This document shows, piece by piece, positions 54,670-64,000 of a stretch of 64,000 bases of DNA. Both the position numbers and the translations under genes were made by a program. The stretch comes from Porpolomopsis calyptriformis. Its lineage: Eukaryota > Basidiomycota > Agaricomycetes > Agaricales > Hygrophoraceae. The notes below the pieces were generated by a model. That model saw only the letters and a program-made list of their open reading frames with translations. It was not told the origin of the DNA and searched no databases. How positions within the stretch are numbered: the stretch's first letter is position 1; each line of letters opens with the position of its first letter. Location of the stretch: the NCBI GenBank assembly GCA_951640195.1, contig OX621171.1, positions 1,178,001-1,242,000 on the forward strand, given 5' to 3'.

Positions 54670-57608
54670 CAGTGATCCGGCACTCCTTGACACACCTAGT
54701 TGAGATCGGTGTGGTGTGCTCCTCATGCAAATATTTACGCAATTCTGAGTTGACAGTATTGTAGGGTAGGTTCTTGAGCATAATTCTACTACATTTATAA
54801 ACGGGCTACAAGGAAGAAGTTGAAGAATGAAGTCAATTGGTGGAGAGGGTGATTTTGTCACAAAATTCACTCCTTGACACAGTGTGTGACAGGCCTCTAT
54901 CTACGTTCCCGCACCACCATCGCCATCGTCTTCAGCACCGTCCCCCTCATTGTCCTGCAGATCATCCTCGAATGCCTTCGATTTTGGTTTCAGCGGCCGT
55001 TTGGGTCTCTTGGGTAAGTCTTTTACCAACACATGCTGCCCTTGCAACTTCTTACACTTCTCCTCCCACTCGGCAACTTCATGCAAATATCCATCTAGGA
55101 CCACCTTCCACTGCCGTTCTAGCCACTCTTTTTCTGTTTTCCGACTTTCTTTTTCTGCTTTCCGCTGCCCCTTTTCTGTTTCCTCTTGCTCCTTGTCCTC
55201 CTCTAACTTCCGCTTCTGTTGGATGACATCCATAGCCGTCATATGGCGTCCTTTCCCTCCAGGATACATGATTGTTCAGTCTGTCTTCTTTCTTGTCTCT
55301 CTCGCATGCAGACTTTGATTCAGCTTGGCGTGAGTGAGGTTCATTACCACCAGCTGTGCATTTGCACCCTCGTTAATGATTTGCTGCGCCGCAATGACCT
55401 TTTGTGAACATTCAAGACTCTCCGCAAGAGCCTCGCAGTACTTCTCCAGTCCATTTTTTGAGAGTGAAGATAATGAGGTTGACGATTGTAGGAGTGACCA
55501 GTCGGGATGTTTCAGTTCATTGGGGACATGCTCCACAACAGGTGAAGTAATAAGTTTTGACATCTCTAGGTGAGAGACACGGGCCTTTGAGACGAGAATG
55601 GAACCTGACGATGTCTTTCCCAGACCAGTGGCAAGAAGGCACATCCACTTCGATGGTGTGGCAAGATCTGAATCTGAAGCAGGATTGTGTTGGCATTTCG
55701 GTGAGCTTTGCAGTGCAGGGTTGATGGCATTGTCAGGCAGCGGTCTGGTGGTGGTGGGTGAATCGGGGGGGCATTCTTGGTAGGTAAATTCATAGTTGCG
55801 GCAAGCTGTCATTATAGCACGGACCGGGCTCGACTGTGGAAGGAGGAAAGATGATCAAGTTGATGTAGCTTCAGCAGGCTTCATCTGCTCGGGTTTGATC
55901 ACATTTGGGTTGAACAGGTGGATTCCAGTGGCAGCAAAGGCAGCCTCGACATTTTCTTTCATGAATGCTTGAAGGAATGCACTACCGAAGACACTGCAGA
56001 AGTCGGCCTTCTCTACTAGTCGTTTATGCAACTCCTCGAATGCTTTAATTTCGGCCTTCCAGACAGTTTTCATCTTTGCAAAGCAGACAACATCGAGGCC
56101 TTGTAATGCATGTGTGCAATGTGGTGGGTAGCTGATAACTTCAACATTGTTTGCTACGCAATATTCCAATAGGTCTGCTGTGTAGTGCGAGCTAGGGCCA
56201 TCCATTAGAAGGACTCATGTCTCGCCTGTGGCCTTGTCTTTTGTTTGCGGATCAAAGTTGTTGATCATCCATTGAAGAGCAAGACCCCCATCAGTCCAGC
56301 CATTTTCTGAGACACAGATTCTGGTGTTATCCATGTAAATTTATATTCTCAAGGTGTAACAATATGAGGCTCACGATGCTTCTGACAGGTTGTCATTACC
56401 CCAACTCTTCATGAAGTTGCGCCCCTTGAAGATAATTGTTGGCTTTAGTGTGGTTCCATCAGCGCAAATGGTGACAAGCACTGTAACATTCTCTCGATTT
56501 GTGCTACCAGCCCGGTGCTGGATGTTTGACCCCTGTCGGCCAACGACATGCTCCATCCCAGCATGAGAAGGTGGGAATCCACTCTCGTCCATACCATAGA
56601 TATTATAGCTCTTGATCCCTCTTGCTACTAGCATTTCCTCCACAAGCTTAAACCAATGCTCAACCACTTCCTTGTTTAGACTTTTTGCTTGCTCTGTCAC
56701 TAATGGGCTAGACCAATGAGTCTGTAGTTCATCTCTGTACCTCTCCAGGAATGTCCCAGCCCATGACTCTCCTACCTCCCTATTGGGGACTTCCCGATGT
56801 GCAATAATTGCATTCGCATGCTCTTTGATGTTTGACAAAGTCAATGGACATGCACAGTTGGCAGATTCCAAGATGAAGTCCACAAGAATGCGCTCTTCTG
56901 GGTAAGTAAGTTTCCTTTTTGACGCATTAAATGTGGATAATGATTGCCCCCCCTTCACAAGGCATCCAAGAGTACTGTAATTGATATTGTGTTTTTGTGC
57001 AATGATGCGAAGGCCGTGTTTTTTCATCCCCTCTGGTTTCTCTTGCTCATGTAGATAGATGTCGATAGCTGCCTGATAACGCTTGTTCTCTGCCTGTCAT
57101 CTCACTTGATTCTTGACCCTTTCAGAAAGAGCGCGTCCTACCATTGTGATAATTGGCTATCAGCTGTCAATTGGATGTGGTAGGCAAAGCCCTAGAGAAG
57201 GGAGTATGCATGATGATCAAATCTCACATGCACAATGTTACACTCAACATGACATTTTTTTGCCTGATTTTTCCTCATTTCAACTCGTGCCCAATTATCC
57301 TGTTTTTGTAGTCAAATTGTAGCTATTGTCCAACATTTTCTGTCCCAATTTTTACATTTGTCATTATCTAAAGGACAACAGATGCAGGAGCTGTTGAAAA
57401 GTTGTCAAAGTTCCAAATTTAGCAAATTTAGTGTAATGTCTCAGATGTGGCTTCAACCACTTCAAAAAATTCAAGAATTTTAATATACATAGTATAAGCA
57501 TATCTGATCAACTTTTGTTAGTGGACCTAATAGATTAGGTGTGATTTGAGAGTAGTGAAGCCAAGTGTGTCAAGGAGTGATACTATGTCAAGGAGTGCTG
57601 GATCACTG
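54670..57608 (-). mobile_element. Complete pogo-like transposon with TA duplication
   Basis: The ends are inverted: cagtgatccggcactccttg at 54670 and its reverse complement, with one change, ending at 57608. TA flanks both sides (54668-54669, 57609-57610). The 12-mer cactccttgaca occurs twice near each end (54681, 54868; reverse at 57568 and 57586). Joining the two flanks restores a continuous RT reading, NIPILPGIYYEVCKV, which proves the insertion. Size 2939 bp. Confidence 0.92.
54901..57027 (-). CDS. Pogo-like DDE transposase with long C-terminal tail
   Basis: From 57027: KKHGLRIIAQKHNINYSTLG with a helix-turn-helix, the second DNA-binding region (LTYPEERILVDFILESANCA, VGESWAGTFLERYRDE), and the nuclease: YNIYGMDESGFPPSHAGMEH (first D), ENVTVLVTICADGTTLKPTI, an intron after SEAS (donor GTGAGC near 56370), CVSENGWTDGGLALQWM, LMDGPSSHY (second D) and HALQGLDVVCFAKMKTVWK. 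The tail 55812-55276 and 55269-54901 is serine-rich, then a charged coiled coil (EDKEQEETEKGQRKAEKE) and an acidic end. A TAG near 56214-56216 (just before VLLMDGPS) is the one clear stop in the core, so activity is doubtful; TGA or TAG codons also separate the tail segments unless spliced. Among the best-preserved transposases here. Confidence 0.85.
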
Positions 57609-57610
57609 TA

Positions 57611-60350
57611 CCTGGTAGAATTGGGATATTCTTTTGTACCCAAGGCATATGTGGTACAACCAGAAGATTGATGGGAGGGAAAAAGTCAGATCTAAAATGT
57701 CCTCATTCAGAGTCATTCCAGGTGAAGGCAAGATCTTGTTTTCTCATGAAATCGTGGAGGGCCCTTTTCTGAGGCCAAAGGAAATCTCTAGGGTAAGCTT
57801 TATTAAAAAGCTCCTTTCATTTGATTGTATATCATTCAGTAGGAGTAAATGTTGGGGGGTTTGGGTTGAGTATTGGCATGTCTGTGAGTGGATCACCAAG
57901 GATTTTTCAGATTATTTGGAACTTGTTGGGGAGTTTAGCTACTATGGAGCAAACTTTCTTTGAGATGGGTTTATATTTCTTTTTCGATGAAAGGAAGGTT
58001 GCAATTTCCATCAATTGATCAAAACAGTCACAATTGGAAGGTCAATCACTGGTTGATTGGAATTTAGAGATAAGGTTGGGAAGGTTACAAGTGGATAAAT
58101 AAGCATAGGAAACTGTTGAAACTTTATTTGATGCGCGTAGTGGCATATAGGAATTGACAGATAGCATAGATGTAGTGTGGTCATAATCTAGGATTATCAC
58201 AATCTCTCCTTGATCAGGAATCAAATCCTCAATGAGCAAAAATCTGAATAGCATTTCAGTAGACCTCATGGAATCATTGGAATAGTAATAGTCTTACCAC
58301 TATTTGGATCACAAATAGTGATTATCTGGTTTTTGTTGGCAAAATTATTGACAAGGCTTTGTGCTAAAATGTCAAACAGTCTTCCAAGCAAGATATCATA
58401 GGTGGGAGTACAAATAACATGAATCTGAAGGTAAGGGGTTATATTACTGATCTAACAGGGGACATTCCTTGTGAGACCTAAGGATTGGTCTATTTTGCCA
58501 TTAGCTGATTGCATGTTGAGTTGGATAGTTGGGTTGTAGATTAGTCCTAAATTATGACAAATGGCTTTGGACATGGTGATAATCTGAGATCTGGGATTAA
58601 TGATACATTCAATTGTTTCTTTATAATCGATCAGCACTATGATCGATTGGAGAGCTTGCAATTCATTTGCAACTGTAACAGTGTGAGGAGTTTTATCAGA
58701 TAAGAGGGTGTTCAGATAAGATTCATAGGGGTTGGGAACAGTAATGGAACAATTATCATTGTTGCAATAGAGGAGAGCGTCATTTGGAATAGCTTCTACT
58801 TTGATGGTTTTGATCATGATCAGTTGACTAGTAGGCTGAGTTCATTTAGGAGTTACTGCCTCTCAAACCTTCAATCCAACTTTGGGTGAGAGGGATAGCA
58901 GCTCTTCAGGGGAAAGCATAACTCAAGGGGTTTTCATTGAATGGGTATAGATGTTGGAAGCAATTTTCAAGTCTTAGATTGGTGCTTGGGTGTGGTATGA
59001 AGGGTCTTTGTCTCTCTTTGCCATCAGAGAGCCAAAGTTTCAGATGTGGGGCAGTACATAGTTGGACTCTTTTGCTTTCGAGAATGGATGTTCCAGTATA
59101 GCTGGTTGAGTTGGGGTGGTTGTGATCAGAGCACTCAATAGTTTATCAGCTACTTTCTCTTTTTCCAGTTCTTGTCATCGAGGCTAAACAATCTCTACTC
59201 TATCAAATGTCTTTTTGCTCCTTAATGTGAAAATGTCTTTTTTACAAGTAGCAATCCATTTATTGGCAGATAGTTTGAATGTTTCAGTTGCTGGATTGCG
59301 ATTGGTACTAGCTAAAATTCCATACATCATTCCAGTAGTTAGAGTCAGGTTTTGTTTATATTATTTGTCCATTTGTTCTTTCAAGGTTTTTCCAGGCATT
59401 TGCTAGGGGACAAACCTGTCATTTGGGAGTATGATCCTTCCTTTGAAATTTGTCTTATATTGACCATTTTGAATATATTTGTGGCAGGTTGGGCAGCTTC
59501 TGATAAAGTGATTGGGACTTCCACAGAAGACACAGGTTTTTGGCTCAAACAGGTCAGGAGCATTGGGTTATTATTCTGAAGACTATGGCAATTGAGGGGG
59601 TGGGTTTCATTTCGGGGGACCTCTATTGTCAAAGGTTTTGATAAGCATTGTTATAAGTCACTCCATGAAGACACTGAGGTCTTCTTGCTTAGTGGCAGGG
59701 GAGGTAGCTGTCATAGAAGTTGTAGTTTTGCATGGTAAGAAAGTGTTTAGAGATGTTCCATAGAGAATGAAATGGGCTGCCTTGTTGATATTGTTTACCC
59801 CATAAGAATCATTGGGGAAGTGATTGGGGAACTTGATTTCCAGTTGTCACATGATTCTAGACCAGAGTTTGGGTTGGAATCCTCAGATGAAAGCACAACT
59901 ATGTTCTGCTTCAGAGATTCTATTCTTCAATTGCAGGAATTTGGTGATCACAAGGAATGATTAGAAATATGCTCCTAATTTGTTTGTATTCATAATCCCT
60001 AGTCAAAGTTGTTCTCTGACTATCTTGTCCATATTGGTGATAGACCACTTTTGATCATCTTCCAATCCTGGATAGAGCTTATAAATGGTGGTAATGAATT
60101 CAGCTTGGAACTCTGTTTGGTATTCCCAAAGTTCAGAAGTATCAATGTCAACATATTTGCAGGTGTAGGTCTTTTTAGCATTGTTATTGTTGATGCTACA
60201 ATTAACAAAACAGCCTCTGAGGTCCTGGAAGTATCTTCTAAGTTCTTGAGATTGTTCAGGATTGAATTGTGGGGTAGTCAAGTGACCACAAGTGGGCATA
60301 ACTAGAGTTGGTAGAGTTGTTATAGTCATTGTAGAGATAGAGGATAATGA
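57611..60350 (-). pseudogene. Gag-protease-early pol of element F
   Basis: Gag: 60329-60003 with MTITTLPTLVMPTCGHLTTP, QELRRYFQDLRGCFVNCSI and CKYVDIDTSELWEYQTEF; zinc-knuckle region near 59560-59470 (CVFCGSPNHFI-like on the minus strand). Protease: 58817-58452 with VLIDYKETIECIINPRSQII, where the catalytic D is replaced by N, then LGLIYNPTIQLNMQSANGKI. Pol begins at 58269-58042. It is collinear with element B and differs from it largely by CpG to TpG/CpA changes. Continues at 54669 beyond the pogo insertion. Confidence 0.8.
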
Positions 60351-60508
60351 TGAAAGGGATAAGGTAGAGGATGGTTCATTGGGTGAATTGGGTTAGTTGA
60401 TTGAAATCAGATTTCAATTTGAAGAGTTGGGAAATAGTAGTTAGGTCAGGTCAATGTTTTGAGTCAATCTATCTTGTTGGGTTATGCTTTGAGTAACCTG
60501 ATTGTGTT

Positions 60509-60897
60509 TGTTATAAACCAGTTGTTCAGAACACATTTTACTTTGGATGTTCTGTCCCAAGAGATAGAGTATTGTTCTAAGTCCTTGTTATTTGGTAGCT
60601 AATGAGGAATCAGACTTAAGGTCTGATACATACAAGAGGTCCCCTTCATATACTGACTACTTATCAGTGTGAGTCAGTGTGACATAAAATGAGTTAGAGA
60701 TAAGGATGAGTCATTATGATTGATGATGAATCATAAGGGGGTGAAACATGAACAGAAATGAAGTAAGTCCATATATGGATAAAGTCTTGGGATAAGGCTA
60801 TAGGGAATCCCAAGGAAAGACTATGGGGAATCCCAAGATAAGACAAGGAATTACATGGAGATAAGGAAAAGAGAATTGAAAAACTACAACCCTGACA
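60509..60897 (-). repeat. Solo LTR of the D family in the leader of element F
   Basis: 389 bp, tgttataaac...cctgaca on the plus strand, the reverse complement of the LTR type at 40315-40714 and 36377-36745. The duplication GTGTT lies at 60504-60508 and 60898-60902. Removing it makes the F leader collinear with the B leader (34507-34767). Confidence 0.88.
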
Positions 60898-60978
60898 GTG
60901 TTGGGAATAGTGGTTTGAAGAGCTGAGTTGAAGGAATCTTTTAAGATTTCTAGTGGGCCCTCACAGTGGGCTCCAAAA

Positions 60979-61585
60979 TGATATGTCTGCTTCATGTATG
61001 AGACCCGAACACAGAACAAGGTGTGAGGATGACTATAAGAGTCTTAACACAGCCTATGATCAATGATCATGAAAAGGAAGTCTTTGATCATTTGCAAACG
61101 TGATTGATTGAGGATCAGAGAAGTTGGACAATTGAAAGAGGAATTTGAGAGGAAGTCTCAGTGAAGATCTGGACTTGAGAGTGAGAGGGAAATGAATATC
61201 TAACTTGTTTTATCACTAGCTACAACATACAGTATATATATCTTCTGAGACAAGGATCCTTTTGAGTGTATATAATAAAAGGGGGCCTTTCTAATGATCT
61301 AAGGGGAATGTAGTGAATAGGAATGAAGAAGTCAAATGGAAAGGGAGAAATAGAAGAGAATACAAGCCTTTGTATAGTATCTTCCCTTTGATATGCAAAC
61401 TTTCATTCGCATTCAGAAACCTTCACTTGCATTTGGAGAGTTTGATAATTCTTGAACTCATTCAGGACATTCAGAAGCTATTAGCAGCATTTGAAGGGTT
61501 CATATTTGTGTTCGAAGGACTTGATAGGTATCTAGTATTCATATAGTTGAATATACAGGGCTCAGGGGATGGAAGGGTTGTATCA
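60979..61585 (-). repeat. 5' LTR of element F
   Basis: 607 bp, same family as 33899-34506 in reverse orientation. The adjoining ctccaaaa and upstream gggccctcacagtgggctcca form the same TGG-type primer site as in B. Confidence 0.88.
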
Positions 61586-61744
61586 GTGGATTATATTATC
61601 ACCAACTAATGGCAAATATAACTCTGATTACATGAGTGTCACATGTCACATCACATGTCACAGTGGTTACAGTGGAAGGTAAGATAAGATTAGAAAATTG
61701 TGATAAGATAAGATGAAAACAGGACACATCATAATACAACTACC

Positions 61745-63010
61745 CTAGGGACCCATCTACAATATGTCTAAAAAGGAACTGACTACCCTCTGCAAATTCC
61801 TGGATGAAATGCTTGAAAAGGGATTCATATAACCATCCAGATCCCCCACTGGCACCCCTGTCCTCTTTGCACTAAAGAAGGATAGATCCCTCCACCTATG
61901 CACTAACTACTGCACATTGAACAAAGTAACAGTAAAGAACTGGTACCCCCTTCTGCTTATCAGCACTATCCTAGACTGTTTTAGCAAAGCTAAAATCTAC
62001 TCCAAGATTGAGCTACACATAGGATACAACAACATCCACACCTGCTAAGGAGATGAATGGAAAACTGCTATCTACACTTGCTACAGATCTTTCAAATTTC
62101 TCATTATGCCATTCAGTCTTACCAATTCCCCTGTAGTATTCAAGCACTTTATGAATGAAGTCTTCTCAGATATGAGCAACAACTGTGTAGTCATCTACCT
62201 GGATGATATTCTGATATTCTCCACAAACATCAAAGAACACTGCACCCATATCTGCAGAGCACTGCAACACATCTGCAATTACAATCTCCATGCTAAACCT
62301 GAAAAGTGCTTCTTCCACATAGATTCGGTGGGATGCCTAGGCTATATAGTATCACCCAATAGTGTCTCAATAGACCCTGCAAAGACAAAGATCATCCACA
62401 AATAGCCTACCCCAACAAAAGTCAAAGAAGTACAATCCTTCCTAGGCTTTGCAAACTTCTACTACCACTTTATTCATAACTACTCTAGAATAGCCTGTCC
62501 CCTCTATACCTTCATGTAGAAGGACACCCCATTCACCTAGACCCCAAAATGTGAAGAAGCCTTCTCTACACTAAAAGATGATTTCACCTCCACACCTATA
62601 CTAACACACTTTGACCCAGATAACCCTATAGTCCTAGAGACTAATAAATCTGACTATGCCATTGCCACTATACTCTCCCAAATCAACTGCAACACTGGAG
62701 TTATGCACCCTGTTACCTACTTCTCAAGGATAATGCAACCCACAGAACTCAACTACAACATCTATGATAAAGAACTACTGGCTATATCTGAAGCTTTCTA
62801 TGAATGGCATGTATACCTAGAAGGATCAAAGTATAAAATCCTTATTGTCTCCAACCACAACAACCTGGAATCCTTCACCACTACTAAACAGCTATCCTGC
62901 TGCTAAGCTAGATGGTTAGAATACCTTTCCAGATTCAATTTTGTTGTAAAATTCCACCCCAGCTACTTAAGCACCAAGGCTAACACTCTTACCTGATGAC
63001 CCAATATGTA
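61745..63010 (+). pseudogene. Ty3/gypsy reverse transcriptase and RNase H fossil
   Basis: The frame reads [85 protein letters not shown] (catalytic YLDD kept), [27 protein letters not shown], then RNase H with ETNKSDYAIATILSQ, YDKELLAISEAFYEW and FHPSYLSTKANTLT. Stops are frequent (for example after EKGFI, after IIHK, after QLSCC). This is neither the E nor the B/F family. LTR-A copy 3 begins 150 bp downstream. Confidence 0.88.
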
Positions 63011-63153
63011 TCCTCAAGGGAAGGATAGTGCTTACACCCTAGCCAACCTACACAACCTCTAGTCCATATTTAAAGCCAGTCAATACCTTGCTGCAATCAC
63101 TATAGACATCACCTCCATCAACTACAAGATCAAGACCTCAAAAATGACCCATA

Positions 63154-64000
63154 TGTTATGAAATTGGCATTCACTCTCTTAAAATTCCGTTCTTTTCCTT
63201 TCTTTTCTATGACTGTTCTCTTTGGAAGGGGGCTGTCTTTATTAGCAGCAGAGGCTATTTGCACAAGGAGGGGGTCCATGTCCAACTAAATACCTAAACT
63301 AGTCTGTCTTGGCAATCTCCTGCACCATACTGTCCATCAAGAACTCTATGAAACTAGAAACTACTTGACCATCTAAAGTGGCCAACTTATTACCCCAATA
63401 GATTGCCTCATTAGTGTCACCACCGGAGGCTTGCAACTCAGCAGCCTTCCCTTCGATGAAACCCATCGCTATCTTCCTCGCCTCTTCACCCAGCCAATCG
63501 TTGGTAGGACTCTACAACAAACTAGGAGGAACTTCTTCTTCCTCAATCTTGACATTAACATTGGTCGACGACAAGGACAAATCTTCAACTAAAAAGATAA
63601 GGGATCAGCGGTTACGAAGAGAGCGAGAGAGTTGAGAGCATTACCACTAAATAAAGGACTTAATGGACCAGGGGTCCAAGGATGGAAGGGGGGACTGGCA
63701 GCCCAGTCAACTGCCTCCCTCCTGATGGAAGGAAGAGAGTCAGCCCACTTGTTGGACCCCCAATTAACCTGCTCCTCCAAAGGGAGCTGGGAAGTAGGGG
63801 GAGGGGCGTCATTATCCCAAGCTAAGAAAGGGAAAGCCTATTATCAACAAACACAGACTAATAAAGACAAAACAAGATACATACCAAGTGGATCCTCCAT
63901 CAAGCCACAAACATGCTGGATTGGCCAGCAAACATATGGACACTTCCTAACTTTGTGCTAGCCACCGCAAGCAAAACAAGAGAAGGAGGACCAACAGAGG
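63154..64000 (-). repeat. LTR-A copy 3, cut by the window edge
   Basis: Reverse orientation: tgttatgaaattggc corresponds to the end of copy 1. The sequence follows copy 1 back to the first exon of the mini-gene at the window edge. AATAAA is retained (reverse, near 63238). Confidence 0.85.
63299..64000 (-). pseudogene. LTR-A mini-gene, copy 3 (partial)
   Basis: Stop TAG at 63301-63299, upstream KAAELQASGGDTNEAIYWGN, the shared intron sites and the second exon with EEQVNWGSNKW. A TAG at 63514-63512 replaces the TGG tryptophan found in copy 1 (SLLWSPTND). The first exon is cut by the window edge after the cysteine-rich part begins. Confidence 0.75.

Overview
The window looks like repeat-dense nuclear DNA of a filamentous basidiomycete, most likely an agaricomycete. 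The signs are short GT-AG introns (about 35-70 bases) in the one ordinary host gene, chromovirus-type Ty3 elements, and Plavaka/CACTA-type, pogo, Harbinger, Tc1 and Helitron-type transposon proteins of families familiar from mushroom genomes. I cannot name the species. Apart from the 3' part of a FAD-dependent monooxygenase gene at 70-1422, almost everything is mobile DNA in various stages of decay. I see no tRNA, rRNA or CRISPR.

Layout. 1543-16340 is one large DNA transposon. It has terminal inverted repeats of about 390 bp, CAC... ends and a TCA target duplication. It carries a broken Tnp2-like transposase (11899-15860, +), a WD40 protein gene with a C-terminal membrane segment (9730-11237, +) and three minus-strand genes of families I recognise only as recurrent basidiomycete hypotheticals (2090-5041, 5690-7673, 8446-9199). 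Inside it a second, about 350-bp inverted repeat (4959-5306 and 11464-11813) places the same leader in front of two outward-facing genes. To its right lie a Helitron-type PIF1 helicase relic (16390-17645) and a tandem array with a unit of about 141-153 bp. That array is split by a near-complete chromovirus retrotransposon (18479-25900) and by a 1.7-kb LTR-like insertion (27018-28723).

29-43 kb is a nest of insertions: pogo relic < LTR-A copy 2 < Ty3 element B. B is then hit by a Tc1 element in gag codon 3 and by element C in pol. The Tc1 carries a 369-bp solo LTR in its terminal repeat, and C is hit by element D. 43.5-46 kb holds a two-gene Harbinger relic, 47-47.9 kb a fossil Tc1 transposase, 48.1-50 kb a coiled-coil hypothetical gene and 50.4-53.6 kb a CACTA-type transposase. 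53.6-61.6 kb is element F, a sister of B on the minus strand, interrupted by a complete pogo-like transposon (54670-57608) and a solo LTR (60509-60897). 61.7-63.0 kb is another Ty3 pol fossil and 63154-64000 is LTR-A copy 3.

How the parts work together: the host contribution is essentially one metabolic gene. The rest records successive transposition followed by decay that strongly favours CpG to TpG/CpA changes. That decay has produced several CGA to TGA nonsense codons. The most unusual items are the cargo-rich 14.8-kb transposon with its internal inverted leader, the LTR-A repeat that contains an intron-bearing mini-gene between its own TATA box and AATAAA, and the self-priming primer-binding sites shared by three retrotransposon families. 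Start codons and splice sites are read by eye and are approximate except where stated.
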